From Streptomyces actinomycinicus (GTDB lineage Bacteria; Actinomycetota; Actinomycetes; Streptomycetales; Streptomycetaceae), in the NCBI RefSeq assembly GCF_016741775.1, contig NZ_JAERRK010000003.1, positions 1 to 64,000 on the forward strand: a stretch of 64,000 bases of DNA, written 5' to 3'. The position numbers and the translations under genes are program-made. Shown in pieces: positions 8,453 through 16,122 of the stretch. The first letter of the stretch is position 1; each line of letters opens with the position of its first letter. The notes under the pieces were generated by a model. That model ran no database searches and was not told where the DNA came from. It saw nothing but the letters and a program-made list of their open reading frames with translations.

Positions 8453-9774
8453 CGCCCTTCACCTCCTGGGCGTGGGTTACGGGTGTTGCCGGCGTGCGGG
8501 GTGTTGACGGGGCTGGACGCCCGGGGCGCGGGCGTGGCGGAGGGGACGGCTCCGCCGGTGCCCCCGGTGGGGGTACGGCTGCTGTGGGCGGCGACGCCGC
8601 CGGTGACGGGGTTGGCCGGGCGCGGGGCGCTGCCGCCCTGCCCGCCCGCTCCCGCGCTGTCGGCGCGGGTGCTGTGGGTCTTGATGCCCTGGGCGACGAG
8701 GGTGGCGGGGGAGCTGATGACGGCGGCGGCCTTGCTCTCGGCGCCCTGCATGATGCGGTTGCTGCGGGAGCCGGCGATCTCGTCCCCGAAGCCGGGGACG
8801 AAGCGGTAGATCATCGCGCTGGCGAAGATGGCGAGCAGGATGATGGCGAGGCCGGAGACGACGGCGGAGAACGCGTCGGGGCCGTTGTCGCCGGACAGGG
8901 CTCCCGCGAGCCCGAGGACGATGACGATGACCGGCTTGACGAGGATGACGGCGATCATGATCCCCGCCCAGCGCCGGACGTGTCCCCACAGGTTCTTGTC
9001 GACCAGGCCGGCGTAGACGACGGTGCCGAGGAGGGCGCCGACGTAGAGCAGGGCGGCGCGGATGACCAGCTCCAGCCAGAGGATGCCGGCGGCGAGGATG
9101 CTGACCAGGGAGACGACGATCAGCATGATGGGGCCGCCGCCGATGTCGTTGCCCTTGCCCAGGGCGCCGGAGAAGGTGCCGAAGAAGGTGTCGGCCTGGT
9201 CGCCGGTGGCCTTGGCGAGGACGTCCGTGACGCCGTCCGTCGCCGACACGACCGTGTACAGGATCAGCGGGGTGAAGGCGGAGGCCAGCACGGTGAGCCA
9301 GAGGAAGCCGACGGCTTCCGAGATGGCGGTGGTGAGGGGGACGCCGCGGACGGCCCGCTTGGCGACGGCCAGGAGCCACAGCAGGAGCGTGAGGATCGTG
9401 GAGGCGGCGAAGACGATGGCGTACTGCTTGAGAAACGCCTGATTGGTGAAGTCGACACTGGCGGTCTCCTTCACGGCGTCACTGAGCTTCCCGATGGTCC
9501 ACGACGCAGCGTCCGCACAGCCCTTGGCGAGGGAGGAGAGGGGGTCGAGGGTATCGGTGAGGGGGGTACGGGGGGCGACCCCGGAGGAACCGCCGGATCC
9601 GTTGCCGTCTTTTTCGCAGTACTGCTTTGCCGGACCGACGATGAGATCGCACTTGTCGGAAGAGGGCGAAGGAGTGGGTGCGGCGACAGCTCGTGCAGCC
9701 AGCAGGAAGAGGGCAGTCTGGAGAGCGCCGACAGTGGCGGTGACCTTGAGTACGCGGTGCGGGCTACCGTGCAT
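8449..9774 (-). CDS. VirB6/TrbL-like polytopic membrane protein
   Basis: A 441-residue protein: a signal-like start (residues 5-30), an exported Cys-containing segment, then about six membrane helices (for example FAASTILTLLLWLLAVA and IMLIVVSLVSILAAGILWL), and a Gly/Pro/Ser-rich cytoplasmic tail of roughly 90 residues. This layout fits VirB6/TrbL channel proteins of type IV systems. The start MHGSPHRVL lies inside the 3' end of the upstream gene (11-base overlap); longer 5' extensions would run deep into it. Assignment rests on topology and context, not on a conserved motif. Confidence 0.72.
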   Translation of the reverse strand: MHGSPHRVLKVTATVGALQTALFLLAARAVAAPTPSPSSDKCDLIVGPAKQYCEKDGNGSGGSSGVAPRTPLTDTLDPLSSLAKGCADAASWTIGKLSDAVKETASVDFTNQAFLKQYAIVFAASTILTLLLWLLAVAKRAVRGVPLTTAISEAVGFLWLTVLASAFTPLILYTVVSATDGVTDVLAKATGDQADTFFGTFSGALGKGNDIGGGPIMLIVVSLVSILAAGILWLELVIRAALLYVGALLGTVVYAGLVDKNLWGHVRRWAGIMIAVILVKPVIVIVLGLAGALSGDNGPDAFSAVVSGLAIILLAIFASAMIYRFVPGFGDEIAGSRSNRIMQGAESKAAAVISSPATLVAQGIKTHSTRADSAGAGGQGGSAPRPANPVTGGVAAHSSRTPTGGTGGAVPSATPAPRASSPVNTPHAGNTRNPRPGGEGR

Positions 9775-10591
9775 AAGTGAAGCCTCCGTACTCCTCGACG
9801 GCCTTGGCCATCTGGTCGGCGCTGGATGCCTTGTCGTCACCGGGAACGGGCGCGGGACCGTCCTTCTGGGAGAAACTGTTGACCTTCCAGTCATCATTCG
9901 ACCAACTCAACTGGAGGGTCATGGTGAACCAGTCGCTGGTGACGGGATTAGTCGAGTTGTCGCCGGCGGTGCCGAACACGCCGGTGCACCAGACCTCGAC
10001 CGTGGCGGCGGTGTCCGAGTAACTGGTCGTCTTGGTACCGATCGGCGCAGTCCGCGAGACATAGGTGTGCCCGGGAGCCGCATTACCGTTGGCATCCAGG
10101 CCCAAGTTGCCGAGGAACTGCTTGTTGTAGGCCTTATTGAACTTCTCTGCCAACGCGGCTTGCTGGTGCGGTGCGAACACCTGGGCGACGATCTCGCTGC
10201 GCTGAGCCGGTTTGAGGATGTCGGCTGAGACCAGCACTACCGCGTAGTTCGCGGCAGCGCTCTGTGCCCCCTGTTCCGTGTGGGCGAAGCCCGACGGGAT
10301 GCCTCCGGTCTTCGTCTCCACCGGGCGCGTCCCCGAGGCCGCCGTGGAGGACGTGTTCGGGCCGGAGTCCTTGGTGGTGGTGCTGTCGGCAGACGAATCG
10401 TCCCCCCGGTTCGCGAAGGCGATCGCGGCGATCAGGAGGACCACCACGCCCACCACGGTGACCAGGCTCCTGGACGAGGAGCGGTGGGGACGGCGGGGGG
10501 CGCCGCCGTAGGGGTCGGTGTCGGGCAGGCGGGTCCGGGTGTGCCCCGTGTCGCCGTAGTCGTCGTAGCCCTGCTCGTCTCCGGGACTCAT
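9764..10591 (-). CDS. single-pass anchored extracytoplasmic protein of the T4SS-like operon
   Basis: A 275-residue protein: a cytoplasmic Asp/Arg-rich start (about 40 residues), one membrane helix (about 43-62, LVTVVGVVVLLIAAIAFA), a Ser/Thr-rich linker and a folded outer domain. The size and bitopic layout resemble TcpC/VirB8-like conjugation assembly factors, but I see no diagnostic motif. GGAGGGGG lies about 10 bases before the ATG. An upstream in-frame extension to 10687 is rejected because of this ribosome site. Confidence 0.7.
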   Translation of the reverse strand: MSPGDEQGYDDYGDTGHTRTRLPDTDPYGGAPRRPHRSSSRSLVTVVGVVVLLIAAIAFANRGDDSSADSTTTKDSGPNTSSTAASGTRPVETKTGGIPSGFAHTEQGAQSAAANYAVVLVSADILKPAQRSEIVAQVFAPHQQAALAEKFNKAYNKQFLGNLGLDANGNAAPGHTYVSRTAPIGTKTTSYSDTAATVEVWCTGVFGTAGDNSTNPVTSDWFTMTLQLSWSNDDWKVNSFSQKDGPAPVPGDDKASSADQMAKAVEEYGGFTYAR

Positions 10592-10762
10592 GCCGCGTAC
10601 GCCCCCTCCACCTCGTAGACATACGACGGTAGCCGTGCTGGTTCCCGCGCGGGCGCGGTGTGGTGACTCGACATCAGGGAAACGCAACCTCAGCCGGTGG
10701 GCACGACGGGTGGGTGGGGTGGAGGGGACAGCCGCAGCCGGGCGTGCCCGGGAGGGGGGTGG

Positions 10763-11071
10763 CTAGACCGCCATGCCGTACACGATGGTGAACAGGGTGC
10801 CGAGGGAGCCGATGATGAAGACTCCCGTGAGGCCGGCGATGATCAGGCCCTTGCCCTGTTCCGCGCTGAATGTGTCCCGCAGGGCCGTGGCGCCGATGCG
10901 CTGTTTGGCCGCGCCCCACACCGCGATGCCGAGACAGAGGAGGATGGCCACGGCCATGACCACCTCGATCATCACCTTGGCCTCGTTGCCCAGGCTGCCG
11001 AAGGGGCCCCAGTCCGGAGCGATCCCGCCGATGATGGTGTTGATGTCTCCCTTGTCGGCCGCAAAGAGCAT
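10763..11071 (-). CDS. small two-helix membrane protein, pilin (VirB2/TrbC)-like
   Basis: A 102-residue protein and the first gene of the T4SS-like operon. Two hydrophobic helices (about residues 36-55, VMIEVVMAVAILLCLGIAVW, and 76-98) are joined by a short basic loop. Size, topology and position match VirB2/TrbC-type pilin or small channel subunits, though no signal-cleavage site is evident. The start MLFAADKG is preceded by a weak AGGGG. An in-frame extension to 11308 exists but has no ribosome site. It is separated from the next gene by 171 bases with no clear terminator. Confidence 0.65.
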   Translation of the reverse strand: MLFAADKGDINTIIGGIAPDWGPFGSLGNEAKVMIEVVMAVAILLCLGIAVWGAAKQRIGATALRDTFSAEQGKGLIIAGLTGVFIIGSLGTLFTIVYGMAV

Positions 11072-11443
11072 GTAAGTCACCGCCCCTGGTGGGTAGTTCC
11101 GCGAGCGCCCCTGCGGTGTGCAGAGGTCAGGCCTCATTGTCGCCGACAACGTCGCCAACGTATGTCGACTTGACGTCATTGACTGGCGGGTTTCGTACGA
11201 ATAGCTCGTACGGTGACTCTGTGTATCACGGCAGGTCACGCCGGGCAACGAGGTCAGACCGGAACCTGGCGTGTGGTTCTGTCGTTGGGCCTCTTTACGG
11301 CCGGGCACGGTTTCTGACGGCCGGTCGGGTGAGGCGTCGCGTCGATGTTCTCATGTGCGGGGGTGGGAAAGCGGACAAGGTCCTCGCCGCGCAGGCCGGC
11401 TGCGGCGTGGGGAAGTTGACGGGGGAGCGCCCGTGAGGGGCGG
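11072..11443. other. intergenic region, promoter side of the T4SS-like operon
   Basis: 372 bases between the pilin-like start and the TetR stop. It must hold the promoter of the minus-strand operon. I saw no confident -10/-35 pair, operator repeat or coding region. Confidence 0.5.
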
Positions 11444-12091
11444 TCAGCGTGGACGCAGGCCGTGCAGGAGCAGGTGGACGTGTTCGTCCAGGCCGGCCAG
11501 GGCCTCCTCCGCGTCGAGCGCGCAGCCGGCGATGAGGGCGGCCAGGCCGTGCAGGCTCGCCGCGGCGACGGTGGTGATGCGCTCGGGGTCGCCCGGGACG
11601 ATCTCGCCGCGCTCCTGGGCCTGCGTGATCATGCCCGTGAAGGAGCCGAGGGAGCGGTCGACGGCGGAGGCGAGCTGGGCGGAGCTGTCGGGGTCGTGCT
11701 TGCGCGCGAACATCAGCTCCAGCAGCTCGGGGTTCTCGACGGCGAAGCCGAGGTAGGCGCGGGCGAGGGCGGTCATCCGCTCCTCGAAGGTCCGGCCGGG
11801 CTCCCGGGTGGCGGCGGTCAGGGCCTGGTTCAGCCGCTCGTACCCGTCCAGTGCCAGCGCGTCGAGCAGTGCCTGCTTGTCCTTGAAGTGCCGGCCGGGT
11901 GCGGCGTGGCTGACGCCGGCGGCGCGGGCCAGTTCGCGCAGGGACAGCGCGCCCACGCCCTTCTCGCGCAGGGTGCGCTCGGCGCTCTTGAGGAGGGCGG
12001 TGCGCAGATCGCCGTGGTGGTACGGGCGGTTCGGGGACGGCTGGGCGGTCGAGGGCGACGGGGACGGGGACGGGCGCGGCATAGGAACCAT
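11444..12091 (-). CDS. TetR-family transcriptional repressor
   Basis: A 215-residue regulator. After a Pro/Ser-rich start, the helix-turn-helix domain spans about residues 26-75 (RELARAAGVSHAAPGRHFKDKQALLDALA). A ligand-binding helical domain follows (VENPELLELMFARKHD). It is divergent from an SDR oxidoreductase with 71 bases between the starts; two palindromes in that gap are its likely operators. The likely job is to repress the SDR gene and itself until a small ligand binds. A second ATG nine bases in (12082) is an alternative start. Confidence 0.9.
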   Translation of the reverse strand: MVPMPRPSPSPSPSTAQPSPNRPYHHGDLRTALLKSAERTLREKGVGALSLRELARAAGVSHAAPGRHFKDKQALLDALALDGYERLNQALTAATREPGRTFEERMTALARAYLGFAVENPELLELMFARKHDPDSSAQLASAVDRSLGSFTGMITQAQERGEIVPGDPERITTVAAASLHGLAALIAGCALDAEEALAGLDEHVHLLLHGLRPR

Positions 12092-12104
12092 GGTATCTGC
12101 ATGT

Positions 12105-12162
12105 TGACGCCGTCAGCTTTGTTGTCATTGACAGCATTGTTGGCGATGTCTACATTCGGGGC
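12105..12162 (+). promoter_or_regulatory. double TetR-type operator overlapping a leaderless SDR promoter
   Basis: Two 11-base palindromes of the form TGnCnnnGnCA lie 18 bases apart: TGACGCCGTCA (12105-12115) and TGTCATTGACA (12123-12133). The second contains a consensus -35 TTGACA (12128-12133). After a 17-base spacer comes -10 TACATT (12151-12156), only six bases before the SDR ATG. Repressor bound here would cover the -35, and the transcript should have no leader. Confidence 0.8.
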
Positions 12163-13089
12163 ATGACCGAGACGAGCGAAGCGCGCGGCAAGCGCGGCAA
12201 GTGGAATCCGACCGACCTCCCCGAGCTGACCGGACGTACGGTCGTGATCACCGGGGCCAACAGCGGCATCGGCTTCACCGCCGCCCAGGCGCTGGCCCGG
12301 GCCGGGGCGCACGTGGTGTTCGCCGTGCGCGACCTCGCGCGGGGCGGCGCAGCCGCGGCGAGGGCGGGCGGCAGCACCGAGGTGCGCCGGCTGGACCTGG
12401 CCGACCTGGACTCGGTGCGCGAGTTCGCCGCCGGCTGGGACCGCCCGCTGGACGTGCTGATCAACAACGCGGGCGTGATGATGCTGCCGGAGCAGCGGAC
12501 GCGGCAGGGCTTCGAGATGCAGTTCGGCACGAACCATCTCGGGCACTTCGCCCTGACCAACCTGCTGTTGCCGCACATCGCGGACCGGGTGGTCACGGTC
12601 GCCTCCGGGCTGCACCGGGGCGGCGACGGAGTGATCCGGTTCGACGACGTGAACCTGCGCGGGCGCTACTCGCCGACCCGGGCCTACGCCCAGTCCAAGC
12701 TGGCCAACCTCCTGTTCACCCTGGAACTCCAGCGGCGGCTGACCGAGGCCGGCTCGTCCGTGCGCGCCCTGGCGGCCCACCCCGGCTACGCGGCCACCAA
12801 CCTGCAGAGTCACGCCGGGAACCCGCTGGCCAGGGCGTTCATGGCCGTCGGCAACAAGCTCTTCGCCCAGGACGACAAGGCAGGCGCCCTGCCCACCCTC
12901 TACGCGGCGAGCCAGGACCTGCCCGGCGCGGCCTACGTCGGCCCCGACGGCCTCGGCGAGATGCGCGGCGCCCCGACCCTGGTCGGCCGCAGCGCAGCAG
13001 CGAGCGACCCGACGGCGGCCCGGCGCCTGTGGGCCCTCTCGGAAGAGCTGACGGGCGTGCAGTGGCCGCTCGCAGCGGGCGTCCGGTGA
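12163..13089 (+). CDS. short-chain dehydrogenase/reductase (SDR)
   Basis: A 308-residue NAD(P)-dependent oxidoreductase. The nucleotide-binding TGANSGIG is at residues 30-37, the structural NNAG motif near 102, and the catalytic YAQSK near 175. The sequence resembles the retinol-dehydrogenase/WWOX-like SDR group, but the substrate is unknown. It is transcribed from a leaderless promoter probably controlled by the divergent TetR repressor, which suggests induction by its own substrate or a related compound. Confidence 0.92.
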   Translation: MTETSEARGKRGKWNPTDLPELTGRTVVITGANSGIGFTAAQALARAGAHVVFAVRDLARGGAAAARAGGSTEVRRLDLADLDSVREFAAGWDRPLDVLINNAGVMMLPEQRTRQGFEMQFGTNHLGHFALTNLLLPHIADRVVTVASGLHRGGDGVIRFDDVNLRGRYSPTRAYAQSKLANLLFTLELQRRLTEAGSSVRALAAHPGYAATNLQSHAGNPLARAFMAVGNKLFAQDDKAGALPTLYAASQDLPGAAYVGPDGLGEMRGAPTLVGRSAAASDPTAARRLWALSEELTGVQWPLAAGVR

Positions 13090-13273
13090 CCGGAACGGCC
13101 GTGTCCGGCGGCCGAGGTTTCCCGGCGGGCTGATGCCGGCGTTCTGACGGCGGCGGGGGTTACCGGAGGGCTCACGGGTGTGCGGCCGGGCCGGCGGGGC
13201 ACCGGGGATTCACAGGAGAATCTCAGTGAAGCCGGCCCGCGTTTCTCATCTTCGTGGGGCAGGGTGAGGCCTG

Positions 13274-14044
13274 ATGAAGGGCTGGACGCGTATGTCGGTC
13301 ACCTCGCGGCCCGCGTTGCTCGGTGGTGTGGTGCTGCTCGCGCTGACCTCCGCCTCCGTGGCCGCCGCCGACGACGGGCGGGGGCCGCTCGGGGTCACCG
13401 CGGACACCGTCGCCGGGCGGCGGAGCGTGCGCGTGGGTGCGCTGTTCGGCGCGGACCGGGCGGACCGGCCGGCCGGCGGGCACTTCTGCACCGCCTCCGT
13501 GGTGCACAGTTCCCGGGGCGATCTCATCGTCACCGCCGCGCACTGTGTGGACGGTGACGACGGCGATCTGGTGTTCGTGCCGGGCTACCGGGACGGGCGG
13601 GCGCCGTACGGGGTGTGGAAGGTGACGCGGCGGTTCCTGCCCGACGAGTGGACCGAGAGGCGGGACGAGGGCGGCGACCTCGCCTTCGCCGCCGTGGCCG
13701 AACGGGACGGCGAACGGCTGGAGGACGCCGTCGGGGCCAACCGGTTCGCGACCGGCGTGGCCACCGGCGCCACCGCGGTCACCGTCACCGGCTACCCCGA
13801 CTCCCGAGAGGTGCCCATCAGCTGCACCGACAAGCCCACCCCGTACAGCCGTACCCAGCAGCGCATCGACTGCCCCGGCTTCACCGGCGGCACCAGCGGC
13901 AGCCCCTGGGTCAACGGCGACGGCCAGGTCGTCGGCGTCCTCGGCGGCCACGAACAGGGCGGTGCGACGGCCGACGTCTCCTACAGCGTGGTGCTGGGCG
14001 ACGGGGCGGCGGAGCTGTACGAGCGTGCCGACGGGGAGACCTGA
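13274..14044 (+). CDS. secreted trypsin/V8-like serine protease
   Basis: A 256-residue protein. A signal peptide ends near residue 32 (SASVAAADD). The catalytic triad is His90 (TAAHC), Asp135 (GGDLAFA) and Ser208 (GGTSGSPW). It probably cleaves proteins outside the cell; Cys pairs (C72/C91, C184/C200) could form disulphides. A second ATG at 13292 would shorten the n-region. The 184 bases upstream hold no clear operator. It sits between the SDR gene and the lytic transglycosylase gene, all on the plus strand. Confidence 0.88.
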   Translation: MKGWTRMSVTSRPALLGGVVLLALTSASVAAADDGRGPLGVTADTVAGRRSVRVGALFGADRADRPAGGHFCTASVVHSSRGDLIVTAAHCVDGDDGDLVFVPGYRDGRAPYGVWKVTRRFLPDEWTERRDEGGDLAFAAVAERDGERLEDAVGANRFATGVATGATAVTVTGYPDSREVPISCTDKPTPYSRTQQRIDCPGFTGGTSGSPWVNGDGQVVGVLGGHEQGGATADVSYSVVLGDGAAELYERADGET

Positions 14045-14090
14045 CGGCTCGGTGGAGTGGCATCACATCCGTACTCCGGGTGACTATCGC

Positions 14091-14127
14091 GGCGTCATGT
14101 ACTCCGGTTTCACCGTGAAATGACGCC
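14091..14127 (+). promoter_or_regulatory. nested inverted repeats upstream of the lytic transglycosylase gene
   Basis: An outer perfect repeat GGCGTCAT (14091-14098) / ATGACGCC (14120-14127) encloses TTCACCGTGAA (14109-14119), itself palindromic. A nine-base direct repeat GTACTCCGG also occurs at about 14071 and 14099. It has no T run, so it is more likely an operator than a terminator. The function is unknown. Confidence 0.5.
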
Positions 14128-14179
14128 ACATCACCGAAAAGGCGTCTTGAACCGGTCCGGCATGGGGGAAAGTTGAACC

Positions 14180-15181
14180 GTGCGGAAGGTATGGGTGATC
14201 GGTGGGGCGGCCGTCGCGCTCGGGACGGGCTTCGTCATGCTGCTCGTCGTCGGGGTGTACATCGTGGCCGGGAACCTGGTCAACGGGGTGACCCAGGGCA
14301 GCCGGGGGCTCGCCAAGGGGGCCGTGCCGGCGGCCTACAAGCAGGTGGTGCAGCAGTGGGGCAACCTGTGCCCGGCGCTCAGCCCGGCCCTGCTCGCCGC
14401 CCAGCTCTACCAGGAGAGCGGCTGGAACCCGACCGTCGTCAGCCCGGCCGACGCCCGCGGGATCGCGCAGTTCATCCCGAGCACCTGGGCGACCCACGGC
14501 ATCGACGGCAACGGGGACGGCAAGCGGGACATCTGGGATCCGGACGACGCGATCCCGTCGGCCGCTTCCTACGACTGCGAACTCGCCAAGTACGTCAAGG
14601 ACGTTCCCGGCGACGTCTCCGACAACATGCTCGCCGCCTACAACGCCGGTGCCTACCGGGTCATCCGGTCGGGCGGTGTGCCCGCGATCAGCGAGACGCA
14701 GAACTACGTGCAGCGGATCCGCAGCCTGGAGAAGAGCTTCGCCGCTCCGGTCTCCCGGCTCGACCCCACCCGGCAGGCCGCCGGCGCCATCGCCTTCGCG
14801 CAGAGCAAGCTCGGCACCCCCTACCTGTGGGGCGGCGACGGCACCGCCGACCAGGGCGGACGCTTCGACTGCTCGGGTCTGACCAAGGCGGCGTACGAGA
14901 AGGTCGGGATCGGCCTGCCGCGCGTGGCCAACGATCAGTACAACGCCGGTCCGCACCCCTCGCGGGACCAGCTGCTCCCCGGTGACCTGGTGTTCTTCTC
15001 GGACGACCTGACGGACTCGCGGGCCATCCGGCACGTCGGGATCTACGTCGGCGGCGGGTACATGATCGACGCGCCGCGGAGCGGGGCCGTGATCCGGTTC
15101 GACCCCGTCGACACCCCGGACTACTTCGGCGCCACCCGGGTCACCGAAGATGGCGCAAAAGCGCTCCCCACCAAGGTCTGA
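14180..15181 (+). CDS. bifunctional lytic transglycosylase (SLT) - NlpC/P60 cell-wall hydrolase
   Basis: A 333-residue anchored protein. A membrane helix (residues 6-31) is followed by a lysozyme-like SLT domain with catalytic Glu79 in YQESGW and the AAYNAGAYR motif (about 152-160). An NlpC/P60 peptidase domain follows, with Cys231 (FDCSGL) and His285 (RHVGIYVG). It would cut both glycan strands and stem peptides. This exact architecture is common in type IV secretion and conjugation loci of Gram-positive bacteria, so it is a plausible partner of the T4SS-like operon at 3.9-11.1 kb. GTG start with GGGGGAAAG 8-16 bases upstream. Confidence 0.9.
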   Translation: MRKVWVIGGAAVALGTGFVMLLVVGVYIVAGNLVNGVTQGSRGLAKGAVPAAYKQVVQQWGNLCPALSPALLAAQLYQESGWNPTVVSPADARGIAQFIPSTWATHGIDGNGDGKRDIWDPDDAIPSAASYDCELAKYVKDVPGDVSDNMLAAYNAGAYRVIRSGGVPAISETQNYVQRIRSLEKSFAAPVSRLDPTRQAAGAIAFAQSKLGTPYLWGGDGTADQGGRFDCSGLTKAAYEKVGIGLPRVANDQYNAGPHPSRDQLLPGDLVFFSDDLTDSRAIRHVGIYVGGGYMIDAPRSGAVIRFDPVDTPDYFGATRVTEDGAKALPTKV

Positions 15182-15411
15182 ACCATGCGTGAACCCCGGC
15201 CCTGAGCTGCGGTGATGAGTCTCTCTTCGATAACGTCTGCGTGATCATTCAGTGGAGAGTGGAACGTATTGAGGGTGGCTGTGCGTTCCTGTTGACGTAG
15301 CCGAGCGGACGTCAGTGCGGCAGTGCAGCGGAAGCGGATCTACGAACCACGGGGGGCAGGAGCGACGCACGACCGGTGCGTCCGGACCGACGACGAAGGG
15401 GCCGCAGCACC

Positions 15412-16116
15412 ATGGCTGTACTCGCCGAATCCGGATCGAACCCCGACGTCGACCTGCTCTACGACATCAACGGCCTCGCCAAGGACGCCCCCGGCTGGTT
15501 CGACCGCGTCATGGAGTTCGTCGGTGAGTACGGCCTGCTGCTCGCGATGGTGCTGCTGATCCTGTGGTGCTGGTGGTCCGTGCGGCGCCGGGGCGGCGAG
15601 GACGCGGCGCCCTCGGTGGCCGCGCTGGTGTGGGCCCCGCTCGCGGCCGGCCTCGCGGTGCTGGTGAACGTGCCGATCCGCGGCTTCGTGCAGCGCCCCC
15701 GTCCCTTCGTGGATCACCAGGGCCTGGACGTCCTCGTCTCCGGCAAGACCGACTTCTCCTTCGTCAGTGACCACGCGACGATCACCATGGCCCTCGGTGT
15801 CGGGCTCTTCGTCGCCCACCGGAGGTTCGGCCTCGCCGGTATCGGCCTGGCCCTGCTGGAGGGCTTCTGCCGGGTCTACATGGGCGTGCACTACCCGACG
15901 GACGTGGTCGGCGGCTTCGCCCTCGGTACCGCGGTCGTACTGCTGCTGTCCCCGATGGCCATGGCGCTGCTCACCCCGCTGATGCGGGCCGTGGAGCGCT
16001 CGCCCCGGGCGGGCCGGATCGTCCGGCGCAGGGCGTCGGCGGACAGTGGCCGCGACGCCCGGCTGCCCAGCGCCCGCACCCCCGTGGAAGCCGAGGAGCG
16101 GGACCTGGCGGCGTAG
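15412..16116 (+). CDS. PAP2-family membrane phosphatase
   Basis: A 234-residue membrane protein with about five helices and the three PAP2 motifs: RGFVQRPRP (motif 1), FVSDHAT (motif 2, the usual Ser-Gly-His being Ser-Asp-His here) and CRVYMGVHYPTDVVGG (motif 3). It likely dephosphorylates a lipid phosphate or undecaprenyl pyrophosphate on the outer face. The ATG is preceded by GAAGGGG. The 230 bases before it show no clear promoter. It converges on the flavin oxidase gene with 6 bases between the stops. Confidence 0.85.
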   Translation: MAVLAESGSNPDVDLLYDINGLAKDAPGWFDRVMEFVGEYGLLLAMVLLILWCWWSVRRRGGEDAAPSVAALVWAPLAAGLAVLVNVPIRGFVQRPRPFVDHQGLDVLVSGKTDFSFVSDHATITMALGVGLFVAHRRFGLAGIGLALLEGFCRVYMGVHYPTDVVGGFALGTAVVLLLSPMAMALLTPLMRAVERSPRAGRIVRRRASADSGRDARLPSARTPVEAEERDLAA

Positions 16117-16122
16117 CCCCGG

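Noticed and set aside
6884..8809. Long plus-strand frame opposite the SCO6880-family and VirB6-like genes
   Set aside because: Low-complexity antisense shadow of well-supported minus-strand genes.
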